Counted from the first letter of the stretch, positions 7,441-16,654 are shown. The stretch: DNA of 64,000 nucleotides from JAGGAG01 sp964638035 (GCA_964638035.1 CAZWXD010000013.1:23627-87626); one strand, 5' to 3'. Translations and numbers: made by a program. Notes: generated by a model from the sequence alone, not told the origin.

Positions 7441-9475
7441 GGGGTCGGACGTTCGCCCGTACGCCCAGTACCACCCCTCCCGCCCCTGCGCGCGCGGGCC
7501 ACAGTATCACCACCGACTCGCCCTGCACCGTGCGGTCGAAGCCCTTTTCGGACTTGGACACCGTCTCGATGGGGTAGCGGATCACCTTCCCGTCGCCCTC
7601 GGGCGTTACCGTCGCGAAGCCAGCCAAGGACAGCTCGGTGGCAAACCACCCGTCCGCCGGCGTCCAGCGCCACGACCACGTGATGGTTCCGTCCGGCGAA
7701 ACGCGGATGTTCTTTTCCAGCGAGCCATCCCCTGCCCGGAGGGCGATTGCCACCGTCCCTCCCACCGCCCAGGTGGCGTGCATCCGCTCCGTTGCCCAGG
7801 ACCGGATGGCGGCCTGGGTGCCGCTTTCCAGCGCCGTTGTGCTCGCATTGGGCGGCAGCAGCCGATCTACGCCGATCGCCCGTACGTCAGGATCGATGGG
7901 TGGCAGCGCATCGAGCCGCATCGAGGCTTCGATGTCGTGAATGCTGGGTGTCCCCCCAGCCGCCTCGCCGTCTCGCCGTCCCGCCGTCTCGCCGTCCTGT
8001 TCCTCGCCGTCCCTCCGTCCCGCCGTCAGGTGGTATGCCTCACGCCGCCGCGTCAGCGTATCCGCCAGGTTGCGCCCGTTCACGAGGTCGAGCAGCACCT
8101 CGATCGCCCCGCCGCGGGACGGCGCAATCACCAGCGAAACCTGTGTCCCCCTGACCCAGATCTCCGGGGCGCCATCCTCATCCAGGTCCAGGGACTGCAC
8201 CTCCAGGTCACCAGCATCCCGGCGTCCCGCCGTCTCGCCGTCCCGCCGTCCCGCCGTCTCGCCGTCTCGCCGTCCCGCCGTCTCGCCGTCCCGCCATCCC
8301 GCCTGCAGCTCTGCCTCCGCCGTCGCCAGTTCGTGCCACAGCGCCGTCCGGAGGTGCGGCAGGTACAGCCCGCCAAACACCCCGTGCCAGTAGGCGTCGT
8401 TGCACTGGGCCTTCGCGATGGCGCGCCGGGCCGCTGGGGGATCACCGGCCGCCCGGCACTCCCGCGACAGCGCACACATCAGCTTCTGCAAGCGGTTCGC
8501 CTCGGCGTACTTCACCAGGAAGTTCCGCCAGTGCGACCCACGCACCAGCCCGCCATCCGGCCCGGCCAGGCGAACCTCACCCAGCTCATGCTCGAGTCTC
8601 GTGAGGGCGCGCTGCGGCACGGGGGGAAGGGACCATCCCTCCATCTCGCGGTAGGACGCCGTGGGCAGGTAGGCGAGGCCACGGCAGGGCAGGGCGGCCT
8701 GGGCATCACGGAAGGTGCTGAACACGACCGTCCCCGCGGCGACAAGCTCCTGCATCGCCTCGCCAAACCGGGTGAACCAGCCCTTCTCGTACACCCATGC
8801 CTTCGTGCCCGGCCACCCGCCGAACTTCTCGCCGTCGTCCGCCAGGATCGCGAGGGGCTGCCCCGCCGCATGCAGCTCGCGGAGGTACGCTGCCGTCTCC
8901 TCCGGCGGGCGGAAGGGAATGAGGTAGCGGAGCTTCTCATCGATGGGGAAGACACCCACACCCTTTCCGTCACTCTCGGTGCGGTACCACCCGTGGAGTG
9001 CCGCGCGGTCGAACCCCGCGACCAGGAAGTGGCGGTCGTCCACCAGCACCGCCTGCACGCCGGCGTCGTGGAGGTCGGCGGCGAGTTCGGGTTCCCAGAC
9101 CCGCTCCGTGAGCCACAGGGTCGCGGCCTCGACGCCGAACCGCCGCCGAATCGCGTCGCGCATCCACGCCACCTGCTCCACCCGGTCCTGCCGGGGCAGG
9201 GATGCCAGGATCGGCTCGTAGTAGCCCGAGAGGAGGAGCTCGAGCTGGCCAGCCTGCGCCAGGCGGGCGATGCGATCGAGCCACGCCGGCTCGTGCTGGT
9301 CGAGCCAGTCCAGCAGGGGCCCCGAGACATGCAATACCGCCGGGAGCAGTCGCGAGCGTTCGAGGGTGTCGAGGAGGGGCTGGTAGACGTCGTCCACATG
9401 CTGCTGGAAGACGTGGTCGAAGTTCCCGACCGGCTGGTGCAGGTGCAGCCCGAGGATGAAGCGGAGCGGTGCCAC
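7421..9475 (-). CDS. GH57 4-alpha-glucanotransferase / amylase-like enzyme with repeat-encoded inserts
   Basis: A glycoside hydrolase family 57 enzyme that likely transfers or hydrolyses alpha-1,4-glucan. The catalytic (beta/alpha)7 barrel begins with ILGLHLHQPVGNF; the nucleophile Glu is in WLTERVWEPEL and the acid/base Asp in ILADDGEKFGGW. A DUF1925-type helical region (NFLVKYAEANRLQKLM) and a DUF1926-type beta domain (DEDGAPEIWVRG) follow, as in the Thermococcus 4-alpha-glucanotransferase. Two low-complexity inserts made of GRRDGETA-type units, encoded by octamer arrays at 8215-8302 and 7961-8030, sit in the linker before and in a loop of the C-terminal domain. The start is uncertain: GTG at 9475, 1 nt after the upstream stop, or TTG at 9487. 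Last gene of the glycogen operon. Confidence 0.85.
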   Translation of the reverse strand: MAPLRFILGLHLHQPVGNFDHVFQQHVDDVYQPLLDTLERSRLLPAVLHVSGPLLDWLDQHEPAWLDRIARLAQAGQLELLLSGYYEPILASLPRQDRVEQVAWMRDAIRRRFGVEAATLWLTERVWEPELAADLHDAGVQAVLVDDRHFLVAGFDRAALHGWYRTESDGKGVGVFPIDEKLRYLIPFRPPEETAAYLRELHAAGQPLAILADDGEKFGGWPGTKAWVYEKGWFTRFGEAMQELVAAGTVVFSTFRDAQAALPCRGLAYLPTASYREMEGWSLPPVPQRALTRLEHELGEVRLAGPDGGLVRGSHWRNFLVKYAEANRLQKLMCALSRECRAAGDPPAARRAIAKAQCNDAYWHGVFGGLYLPHLRTALWHELATAEAELQAGWRDGETAGRRDGETAGRRDGETAGRRDAGDLEVQSLDLDEDGAPEIWVRGTQVSLVIAPSRGGAIEVLLDLVNGRNLADTLTRRREAYHLTAGRRDGEEQDGETAGRRDGEAAGGTPSIHDIEASMRLDALPPIDPDVRAIGVDRLLPPNASTTALESGTQAAIRSWATERMHATWAVGGTVAIALRAGDGSLEKNIRVSPDGTITWSWRWTPADGWFATELSLAGFATVTPEGDGKVIRYPIETVSKSEKGFDRTVQGESVVILWPARAGAGGVVLGVRANVRPPERPNA
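7961..8030. repeat. Octamer repeat array B inside the GH57 gene
   Basis: About nine degenerate 8-bp units (CGTCTCGC, CGTCCCGC and relatives, one of 7 bp) lie in the DUF1926 part of the GH57 gene. On the coding strand they read RGACGGCG and encode TAGRRDGE-like residues. The array contains no stop in the used frame, so the gene stays open. Confidence 0.8.
8215..8302. repeat. Octamer repeat array C inside the GH57 gene
   Basis: Eleven consecutive 8-bp units (CGTCCCGC or CGTCTCGC, first CATCCCGG, last CATCCCGC). Three units make 24 bp, i.e. eight codons, so the peptide repeats every eight residues (GRRDGETA). It lies between the DUF1925 and DUF1926 regions, where an insert is likely to be tolerated. 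Confidence 0.9.
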
Positions 9476-9476
9476 G

Positions 9477-11201
9477 TCAGCCGACAATCAGGGCGCGCGA
9501 CCCGGCCAGGGCAGCCTCCACCGCCGGGAGTGGATCGGGGAAAAGGTCGTCCAGCCGGCGGTACTCCTCTGCGCGCCGCTGCGCCTCCTCCAATGACAGT
9601 GCGTCGCTGTCGCCGTCGGCAGCACGCAGCGCCGCCACCAGGACTTCTGCCGCCTCGCAATGCCCATTGAACCGCGTGAAGGCGTAGTCCGGCACGGCGC
9701 CGGTCGAGATGATGAACTGCCAATCCGACGACTGCGCCAGCAGCAGTTCCCGGGTGGCCTGGGCCAGGACCGGCCGCCACTCGGGGCGGGCCAGTGCGGC
9801 TGGCGCCACGTCCCAGAATGCCTCCTCCAGCGGCCACAGGCGCTCCCAGGTCCACGCGGTGCCGTCGTTGAGCCACATGCTGAAGTCGCCATTGGCGCCC
9901 CATGATCCTGCAGGAAGCCGAAGCGCCGCAGCCGGGGGATGTGTTGCGAGGTGGCGACCGGCGGTGACGGGGTGCACGTCGCCGAACTCCGGGAGCGCCC
10001 GGTACACCGCCTCGAGGAAGTGGGGCCCCTCGAACCACCAGTGCCCGAACAACTCGGTGTCGAACGGTGCCGTGAGGACACTGGCACCAGGTGCCGGATC
10101 CTCTGCGGCTACGCGGTCGACCAGGCGCGCAAAATGGGCGGCGTGCGATTCCGCATGGTGCGCCGCCGCGGCGGGGTCATACGGCTCCTTGCCTCCCAGG
10201 TCCACCCCACCACCAGTGACCCGCCAGAACTTGAGTCCCCCGGGCCAGCGGATCTTGTGGAACTCCAGGTAGGCGCCATCGCCGGGGTAGCCGCCATGCC
10301 GGCTCCACACCTGGGCCGATGCGCGCGGGTCCCGCGCGAAGATCGCGATGTCGCGCCCTGCGCCTGCGCCCGAGAGCCTGTAGGTGCGGTAGGGCGTCCG
10401 CTCCGCGGCGTCGGCCCCTTCCCCCCGCGGTGCCGACGCCAGGATGCCCGCCTTGAGCGCCTCGTCGTCGCCGACAGCCCCGTACGGTCCGATGCTCAGC
10501 GCACGGGCGCCGGTGACCAGGTGCGCGTCGACGAAGAAATAGCGGTAGCCCGCATCGGCAAGGTGCTCGTCAATCCCGCGGCGGATGGCCTGCGCCGGGG
10601 CGCCCGGCCACGGCGCCCACCGATCGCGAGGCCGGTACGCGCACTCCGGCAGCCAGCAGCCGGACGGCGCGCGGCCGAAGAGCCGGCGATGCTCGCTCAC
10701 GCCAACGGCGAGCTGCAGGCGGATACTCTCGTCGCGCGCCAGGAGGGGGAGGAAGCCATGGGTGGCCGCGGAGCTCAGGATCTCAAGCCGGCCGCGTTCC
10801 TGCAGGCCCCGGAATGCGGCCACGAGGTCGCCGTCGATGTCGTCGAAGAGCCGCTGAAGGCGCGTCAGCCGCTCCTGCCAGAAGGCGGCGAGGGGCACCA
10901 GGTGCCCGTCGCCCGTACTCCTGAGCGATTCTGGCGCCTCCGTGCAGGCGGTGAGGCGCTGGTCGAAGAAGTTCTCGAGCTCGCGGCCGAAGAGGGGGTG
11001 CACCAGCATGTTGGCCAGCACCGGCGTGATCCCGATGGTGACGGGCGCGTTTACCTGGTCCTGCTCCAGTGCCAGGAGGGACTCGAGCAGCGGCAGGTAG
11101 GTGTCGATGGCCGCCTCGGTGAGCCAGTCGGACCCGTGGGGCCAGCGACCGTGGTTCAGCACCCACGGCAGGTGGCTGTGCAGCGTGAGGACGAAGTCCA
11201 T
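9477..11201 (-). CDS. GH57 1,4-alpha-glucan branching enzyme
   Basis: Introduces alpha-1,6 branches into the glucan made by GlgA. The 574-residue protein opens with MDFVLTLHSHLPWVLNHG, typical of GH57 branching enzymes (DUF1957 type). The nucleophile Glu is in GCWLPECAYRPRDRW and the acid/base Asp in APFDTELFGHWWFEGP; the C-terminal helical part (WQFIISTGAVPDYAFTRFNGHC) matches the DUF1957 C domain. The ATG at 11201 lies 2 nt after the glgA stop, so the genes are translationally coupled. It replaces the usual GH13 GlgB, which is not seen here. It is followed almost without gap by the second GH57 gene. Confidence 0.88.
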   Translation of the reverse strand: MDFVLTLHSHLPWVLNHGRWPHGSDWLTEAAIDTYLPLLESLLALEQDQVNAPVTIGITPVLANMLVHPLFGRELENFFDQRLTACTEAPESLRSTGDGHLVPLAAFWQERLTRLQRLFDDIDGDLVAAFRGLQERGRLEILSSAATHGFLPLLARDESIRLQLAVGVSEHRRLFGRAPSGCWLPECAYRPRDRWAPWPGAPAQAIRRGIDEHLADAGYRYFFVDAHLVTGARALSIGPYGAVGDDEALKAGILASAPRGEGADAAERTPYRTYRLSGAGAGRDIAIFARDPRASAQVWSRHGGYPGDGAYLEFHKIRWPGGLKFWRVTGGGVDLGGKEPYDPAAAAHHAESHAAHFARLVDRVAAEDPAPGASVLTAPFDTELFGHWWFEGPHFLEAVYRALPEFGDVHPVTAGRHLATHPPAAALRLPAGSWGANGDFSMWLNDGTAWTWERLWPLEEAFWDVAPAALARPEWRPVLAQATRELLLAQSSDWQFIISTGAVPDYAFTRFNGHCEAAEVLVAALRAADGDSDALSLEEAQRRAEEYRRLDDLFPDPLPAVEAALAGSRALIVG

Positions 11202-11203
11202 GC

Positions 11204-12667
11204 TCACGCGGCGCCCAGGACCGACCGGTAGAGGTCGAGGTAGCGCCCGGCGGCGCGCTCCCACCCGAAGTCGCGGCTCATCGCCTCGCGCTGCATCGCG
11301 GTCCAGTAGTCGCGCTGCTGGTAGGCGCCCAGCGCGCGGAACGCCGCTTCCTCGAACGCCCACGGTTCGTAGGTCTCGAACAGGAAGCCGGTCACGCCGT
11401 CCTGCACGGTGTCGGCGATGCCGCCTACGCGGCGCCCCACCGGGATGGTGCCGTAGCGCTGGGCGCGCATCTGGGTGAGCCCGCAGGGCTCGTACTCCGA
11501 CGGCATCATGAACAGGTCGGCGCCGGCCATGAGCCGATGTTCCGCCCGGTCGGAGAAGCGCACCTCCACGGCGATCCGGTCGGGGACGGCACGCTGCAGC
11601 TCGAGCAGGGCGTTCTCGTAGCGCCGCTCGCCGCTCCCGAGGAAGACGAACTGGCACTCGGTGCCGAGGAGCCTGCCGCTCCGCAGGATGATGTCCAGGC
11701 CCTTCTGGCGGGTCATGCGGCCCGCGAAGGCGAACAGCGGCGTCCGCTTCCGCTGCGGCAACCCGAATGCCCGCTGCAGCGCTGCCTTGCAGCGCTGCTT
11801 CCCGGTGAGGTCGTCCCGGGAGAACTGTGCCGTGATGTGGTTGTCCGTGCGGGGGTTCCATACCGACTGGTCGATCCCGTTGGTGATCCCCCAGAGCCGG
11901 CGCCCGAGCTGCCGGAAGTTCTCCTGCAGGCCAAAGCCGCCCTCGGACGTGGTGATCTCCTGGGCGTGCTTCGCGCTCACCGTCACCACGGCGTCCGCGG
12001 TGGTGATGCCGCCCTTCAGGAAGTTGGCGCGATCGTACCACTCGAGGCAGCGATACTCGTACACCCACCACGGGAGGCCGATCGCGGGGACGATGCTGGC
12101 GGGGAAGTGCCCCTGGTACCCCGGGTTGTGCACCGCGAGCACCGTGCGCACCAGGGGGCGCCAGGGCCGGTGTTCATGGGTGCTGCGCAGGTAGAGCGGT
12201 GCCAGGGCCGTGTGCCAGTCATGCGCATGCAGGATGGTGGGGCCGGAGACGAAGCGCGGAAGGGCCTCCAGCGCCGCCAGCACCAGGAATGCGAAGCGCC
12301 GTGCGTTGTCCTGGTACTCCCCGCCGGCGTCGCCGTAGATGCCGGGCCGGTCGAAGAACTGGGGGTGCGCCACGGCGTAGACCTCGGGGCCGGACGTCCC
12401 CGTGATGCGGAAGAGTTGCGCCATCTCCACGGTGGGCCCGACCGGGACCGGGAACGGGTCGCCCGCCGCCACCAGCCCGCCGGCCAGCTTCCTCACCGAC
12501 TGGTACAGGGGCAGGATGGCCACCACGCGGTGACCCGCGCGCTGCTGGAAGGTGGCGAGTCCGCTCACGGCCTCTGCGAGCCCGCCGGTCCTCGCATAGG
12601 GGACGTACTCCGCAGCGAGGTGCACGACAGTTGGGAGGTTTCCCCGGCCCGGCTTGCTGCTCGCCAC
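11204..12667 (-). CDS. glgA: Glycogen (starch) synthase
   Basis: A GT5 enzyme adding glucose from ADP- or UDP-glucose to glycogen. The N-terminal Rossmann domain has the GlgA signature with the ...RTGGLAEAVSGL motif (KTGGL in E. coli, here with R for K), then ILHAHDWHTAL and TVLAVHNPGYQGHF. The C-terminal domain has ITNGIDQSVWNP, FAFAGRMTRQKGLDII and MMPSEYEPCGLTQM with the catalytic glutamate. The GTG at 12667 is chosen: it leaves 14 bp to the glgP stop, has GGAG about 10 nt before it and gives 487 residues, the normal size. No glgC is in the window, so the sugar-nucleotide donor cannot be told. Confidence 0.92.
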   Translation of the reverse strand: MASSKPGRGNLPTVVHLAAEYVPYARTGGLAEAVSGLATFQQRAGHRVVAILPLYQSVRKLAGGLVAAGDPFPVPVGPTVEMAQLFRITGTSGPEVYAVAHPQFFDRPGIYGDAGGEYQDNARRFAFLVLAALEALPRFVSGPTILHAHDWHTALAPLYLRSTHEHRPWRPLVRTVLAVHNPGYQGHFPASIVPAIGLPWWVYEYRCLEWYDRANFLKGGITTADAVVTVSAKHAQEITTSEGGFGLQENFRQLGRRLWGITNGIDQSVWNPRTDNHITAQFSRDDLTGKQRCKAALQRAFGLPQRKRTPLFAFAGRMTRQKGLDIILRSGRLLGTECQFVFLGSGERRYENALLELQRAVPDRIAVEVRFSDRAEHRLMAGADLFMMPSEYEPCGLTQMRAQRYGTIPVGRRVGGIADTVQDGVTGFLFETYEPWAFEEAAFRALGAYQQRDYWTAMQREAMSRDFGWERAAGRYLDLYRSVLGAA

Positions 12668-12681
12668 GTTCGGTGACTCCG

Positions 12682-14832
12682 TCAGTCGGTGGGTGGGGCG
12701 TCGCCGGCCAGGTCGCCATGGACGGCCGGCAGGTAGTACTCCTGAACGTAGTCGGCCAGCATCCGTTCCGTGGTGAACCGGCGCCCGCCGAGCCGGAGGG
12801 AGTGTCGCATGCGCTCGACCCAGCCCAGCGGAATGCCGCGATTGTCTCGAGTGTAGTACAGCGGCACCACCTGCTCCTCCAGCAGCCGGTAGAAGTGCCC
12901 GGCGTCCTCCGCGTCGTTGTCCTGGCCCTCGGGGCCGGAGGGAATCGCCCAGCCGCCCAGGCCATCGTACCCCTCCTGCCACCACCCGTCGAGGGTGCTG
13001 AGCTGGGGTACCCCGTTGAGCGCCGCCTTCATCCCACTCGTGCCCGACGCCTCATGCGGCACGCGGGGGAGGTTGAGCCACAGGTCCACGCCCTGGACCA
13101 GCAGGTGGGCAATGTGCATGTCATAGTCTTCCACAAAGGCCACGCGCCCCTGGAAGAGGGGATCGCGGGTATGCCGGTAGATCTCCTGCAGCACTTCCTT
13201 GCCGGGCGTGTCTGCCGGGTGCGCCTTGCCCGCGAAGACGACCTGCACGGGGCGGGTGGCACTGGTGCACAGCCGGCGCAGTCGCTCGATGTCCCGGAAG
13301 ATGAGGTTGGCGCGCTTGTAGGTGGCAAACCGGCGCGCGAAGCCGATTGTCAGGACGTCGGGATCGAGCAGCGTTCCGGCGCCCACCACCGCGGCGGCCT
13401 CCTTCAGCTGCGTTGCAAAGCGGTGCCGGGTGTCTTCCCGGATGAAGTTCGTGAGCAGGCTCTTGAGTCGCCGGTGCGCGATCCAGAGCTTCTGGTGGTC
13501 GAGCGAGAGCACCTGGTCCCAGAGGCCGTTGTCCCGCAGGTGCTCCAGCCAGCCGGCGCCGAGGTGCTCCGTGAGGAGCTGCTGGATGGGTGCTGCCATC
13601 CAGGTGGGGAGGTGCACGCCGTTGGTCACGTGGCCGATCGGCACCATCTCCCACGGCCGGTCGGGCCAGAGCGTCCGCCACAGGTTCCTGGACACCTGCC
13701 CATGCCGGCGCGACACGCCGTTCACCCGGGCCGCGAGCCGAATGGCGCAGGCGGTCATGTGGAAGTTGGCCTCGTCACCGGGGAGGAGGCCCAGGCGGAA
13801 GAACGCGTCGCGCTCGACGCCCAGGTCCTGCCACTCCGGGCCTGCCACCGCCGCGATCTCCTGCAGCGGGAAAAAGTCGTGGCCCGCCGGGACCGGGGTG
13901 TGGGTGGTGAACACGCTGTGGGCCCGCACCGTCCGCACGGCATCGTCGAGGGACGCGCCGGCCTTCACCTGCTCCCTTAGCCGCTCCACGAACATGAACG
14001 CGGCGTGCCCCTCATTGGCGTGCCAGGCGGCCGGGTTGATGTTGACGGCGCGCAGGACCCGGACACCGCCCACGCCCAGGATCCACTCCTGCCGAATGCG
14101 CAGGGCCGGCCCGCCGGCGTAGAGCTTGTTCATGAGCCCGCGATCGTCGGGGTGGTTCTCCTCGAGGTTCGTATCCAGCAGGTAAACGGGTACCCGCCCT
14201 ACCATCATCTTCCAGGCCCGCACCCGCACCGGCCGGCCACTCGTCTCCACCACGGTGAGCCAGCGCGCGCCATCGGCGCCCTCCACCGGGAGGAGTGGCG
14301 TGGCCGTAAGGTCGTAGGCGTCGTCGCTGTCGGTCTGCCAGCCGTCGAGCCCGACCTTCTGGTCGAAGTAGCCGTTGGTGTAGAAGAGCCCCACGCCCAC
14401 CATGGGGATCCCCATGTCCGACGCGGTCTTGAGGTGGTCGCCCGCCAGCACACCGAGGCCACCGGAGTAGATCGGCACGGAGTTGTGCAGGCCGAACTCC
14501 GCGCAGAAGTAGGCGATGGGCCGGTCGGTCAGGGTGGGCTGGTGCCGGCCGAGCCAGGTGTCGTGCGTGGTGAGGTGGTGCTGGAAGTCGGCCATCACCT
14601 CGTCGTAGCGACGGAGGAACCCGGCATCGCTGGCGCAGGCCGCCACCCGGGCAGGGTCCACCTGCCGCAGCAGGAGCAGCGGGTTGTGTCGCGTCTGGTG
14701 CCACAGGCGGACGTCAATCTCCCCGAACAGGGCGCGTGCGCCGGGATTCCAGCTCCACCAGAGGTTCAGGGCAAGCCCGGCGAGTCCCTCGATGCGGGCG
14801 GGGAGGTAGGGGACGGCAGACGACGTGTGCAT
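12682..14832 (-). CDS. glgP: Alpha-glucan (glycogen) phosphorylase
   Basis: Releases glucose-1-phosphate from glycogen with phosphate and pyridoxal phosphate. The 716-residue protein belongs to the shorter DUF3417-bearing phosphorylase type: the N-terminus has LALNLWWSWNPGARALF, then AYFCAEFGLHNSVPIYSGGLG, and the PLP lysine is in GTSGMKAALNGVPQLST. HVTNGVHLPTW and ATYKRANLI further match the family. The ATG at 14832 has GAGG 11 nt upstream. It leads the operon glgP-glgA-GH57-GH57, with 69 bp to the ettA stop upstream, so synthesis and breakdown enzymes are made together. Confidence 0.92.
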   Translation of the reverse strand: MHTSSAVPYLPARIEGLAGLALNLWWSWNPGARALFGEIDVRLWHQTRHNPLLLLRQVDPARVAACASDAGFLRRYDEVMADFQHHLTTHDTWLGRHQPTLTDRPIAYFCAEFGLHNSVPIYSGGLGVLAGDHLKTASDMGIPMVGVGLFYTNGYFDQKVGLDGWQTDSDDAYDLTATPLLPVEGADGARWLTVVETSGRPVRVRAWKMMVGRVPVYLLDTNLEENHPDDRGLMNKLYAGGPALRIRQEWILGVGGVRVLRAVNINPAAWHANEGHAAFMFVERLREQVKAGASLDDAVRTVRAHSVFTTHTPVPAGHDFFPLQEIAAVAGPEWQDLGVERDAFFRLGLLPGDEANFHMTACAIRLAARVNGVSRRHGQVSRNLWRTLWPDRPWEMVPIGHVTNGVHLPTWMAAPIQQLLTEHLGAGWLEHLRDNGLWDQVLSLDHQKLWIAHRRLKSLLTNFIREDTRHRFATQLKEAAAVVGAGTLLDPDVLTIGFARRFATYKRANLIFRDIERLRRLCTSATRPVQVVFAGKAHPADTPGKEVLQEIYRHTRDPLFQGRVAFVEDYDMHIAHLLVQGVDLWLNLPRVPHEASGTSGMKAALNGVPQLSTLDGWWQEGYDGLGGWAIPSGPEGQDNDAEDAGHFYRLLEEQVVPLYYTRDNRGIPLGWVERMRHSLRLGGRRFTTERMLADYVQEYYLPAVHGDLAGDAPPTD

Positions 14833-14901
14833 GGGCAGCAATACCTCGAAATGAAATCGCAGGTCGGCGCGACGCCGTCGCGCGGCCCTGGTGGCGGCAG
14901 G

Positions 14902-16578
14902 TCAGTGAACCAGTTTCTTGTAGCGGATGCGGTGTGGCTGGTCCACCCCCTGGCCAGTGCGCCGCTTGAAGTCGGCGGCGTAGTCCTGGTAGTTCCCCTC
15001 GAACCAGTATGCCTGGCTGTCACCCTCGAAGGCCAGGATGTGGGTGGCGATCCGGTCGAGGAACCAGCGGTCGTGGCTGATGACCACGGCGCAGCCGGCA
15101 AACCCGAGCAGGGCGTCCTCCAGGGCGCGAAGCGTGTCCACGTCGAGGTCGTTGGTGGGTTCGTCGAGCAGCAGGAGGTTGCCGCCGCCCTTGAGCAGCC
15201 TGGCCATGTGCACCCGGTTCCGCTCCCCGCCCGACAGGTCCTTCACCCGCTTCTGCTGGTCGGGACCCCGGAAGTTGAAGCCGGCACAATAGGCCCGTGC
15301 GTTCACCCGCCTCGTCCCGAAGAGCAGTTCATCCTGCCCGCCGGAGATCTCCTCGTACACCGTCTTGCTGCCGTCCAGCGCGTCGCGGCCCTGGTCGACG
15401 TAGCCGACCTTGACCGTCTTGCCCACGGTGAGGGTGCCGCTGTCGGGCGGCTCCTGCCCGGTGATCATGCGGAAGAGCGTGGTCTTGCCGGCGCCGTTCG
15501 GCCCGATGACGCCGACGATGCCGCCGCGTGGCAGGGCGAAGTCGAGGTTCTCGAACAGGAGCCGGTCGCCGAAGCCCTTGCCGAGCCCCCTCGCGACCAC
15601 GACCTCCTCGCCCAGCCGCTCGGGCACCGGGATCAGGATCTCCACGCTGCCCTCACCCTGCCGCTCCGCCTCGGCGCGGAGTTCCTCGTACCGTGCCAGG
15701 CGTGCCTTGCTCTTGGCCTGGCGGGCCCGCGGCGACATGCGCACCCACTCCAGCTCGTGCTGCAGGGTCTTCTGCCGGGCAGAGGCCTGCTTCTCCTCGA
15801 CGGCCAGCCGCTTCTGCTTCTGCTCCAGCCAGCTCGAGTAGTTCCCCTCCCAGGGAATCCCGGCTCCGCGGTCCAGCTCCAAAATCCACTTCGCCACGTT
15901 GTCGAGGAAGTAGCGGTCGTGGGTGATGGCGACGACCGTGCCCCGGAACTCCTCGAGGTAACGCTCCAGCCAGGCCACGCTCTCGGCGTCCAGGTGGTTG
16001 GTGGGCTCGTCGAGCAGGAGCATGTCCGGCTCGGAGAGGAGCAGCCGGCACAGGGCCACTCGGCGACGCTCGCCGCCCGAGAGGGTGGACACGTCGGCGT
16101 CGCCCGGTGGGAGGCGCAGGGCGTCCATGGCCATGTCGAGCTTGTGGTCCAGCTCCCAGAGCCCGAGGTGGTCGATCTGCTCCTGCAGCCGGCCCTGCCG
16201 GTCCAGCAGCTTCTCCATCTGCGCGTCGTCCATGGGCTCGGCGAACTTCATGGCGATGTCATTGAAGTCGTCGAGCAGCTTCCGCAGGTGGGCCACGCCG
16301 TCCTCGACGTTGCCGCGCACATCCTTCGCGGGGTCGAGCTGCGGCTCCTGCGGCAGGTAGCCGATGCGGGTACCCGCGAGCGGCTTCGCCTCCCCCAGGA
16401 AGTCGGTGTCCACCCCGGCCATGATGCGGAGGAGGGTGGACTTGCCCGCGCCATTGCTCCCGATGACGCCGATCTTGGCGCCCGGGTAGAAGGCGAGGTG
16501 GATGCCCTTGAGGATCTCGCGGGAGGGGGGCACGACCTTCCGGAGGTCGCGCATCGTGAAGATGTATTCGCCAGCCAT
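14902..16578 (-). CDS. ettA: Energy-dependent translational throttle protein EttA (ABC-F ATPase)
   Basis: An ABC-F protein that binds the ribosomal E site and gates elongation according to ATP/ADP. The length of 558 aa matches EttA (about 555). Two ABC domains are seen: Walker A GSNGAGKST and signature LSGGERRR with LLLDEPTNHLD in the first; GPNGAGKTT, LSGGERNR and LLLDEPTNDLD in the second. The arm between them (NYSSWLEQKQKRLA...) and the linker with SPRARQAKSKARL are typical of EttA. The ATG at 16578 (MAGEYIFTMRDLRK) is chosen because a TATCTT hexamer lies 8 nt before it and the upstream frame is not conserved. Confidence 0.93.
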   Translation of the reverse strand: MAGEYIFTMRDLRKVVPPSREILKGIHLAFYPGAKIGVIGSNGAGKSTLLRIMAGVDTDFLGEAKPLAGTRIGYLPQEPQLDPAKDVRGNVEDGVAHLRKLLDDFNDIAMKFAEPMDDAQMEKLLDRQGRLQEQIDHLGLWELDHKLDMAMDALRLPPGDADVSTLSGGERRRVALCRLLLSEPDMLLLDEPTNHLDAESVAWLERYLEEFRGTVVAITHDRYFLDNVAKWILELDRGAGIPWEGNYSSWLEQKQKRLAVEEKQASARQKTLQHELEWVRMSPRARQAKSKARLARYEELRAEAERQGEGSVEILIPVPERLGEEVVVARGLGKGFGDRLLFENLDFALPRGGIVGVIGPNGAGKTTLFRMITGQEPPDSGTLTVGKTVKVGYVDQGRDALDGSKTVYEEISGGQDELLFGTRRVNARAYCAGFNFRGPDQQKRVKDLSGGERNRVHMARLLKGGGNLLLLDEPTNDLDVDTLRALEDALLGFAGCAVVISHDRWFLDRIATHILAFEGDSQAYWFEGNYQDYAADFKRRTGQGVDQPHRIRYKKLVH

Positions 16579-16586
16579 AGGCGCAC

Positions 16587-16592
16587 AAGATA
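16587..16592 (-). promoter_or_regulatory. Candidate leaderless -10 element of ettA
   Basis: TATCTT on the minus strand, 8 nt before the ettA ATG, no Shine-Dalgarno between. It directly follows the SWIB-gene terminator, so ettA needs its own promoter. No convincing -35 hexamer is seen. Confidence 0.5.
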
Positions 16593-16609
16593 ACCACGCC
16601 AAACACAAA

Positions 16610-16631
16610 GGGCGCCCCTGCGGGAGCGCCC
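16610..16631 (-). terminator. Intrinsic terminator of the SWIB gene
   Basis: Read leftward, GGGCGCTCCC and GGGGCGCCC form a GC stem with a very short loop, directly followed by TTTGTGTTT. It lies 24 bp after the SWIB stop and before the ettA promoter hexamer. Confidence 0.75.
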
Positions 16632-16654
16632 TCGGCGTGCAGGTCCGGGACGGC

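Noticed and set aside
7961..8302. Octamer arrays taken as a CRISPR array.
   Set aside because: Units are 8 bp without spacers, lie inside a coding frame, and no cas gene is near.
14005..16593. Long open frames opposite real genes, such as 14005-16593, 7778-9670, 32017-34110, 50920-53091 and 61522-63777.
   Set aside because: They lie antisense to well-identified genes; in GC-rich DNA such frames stay open by codon bias. Their products lack family motifs.
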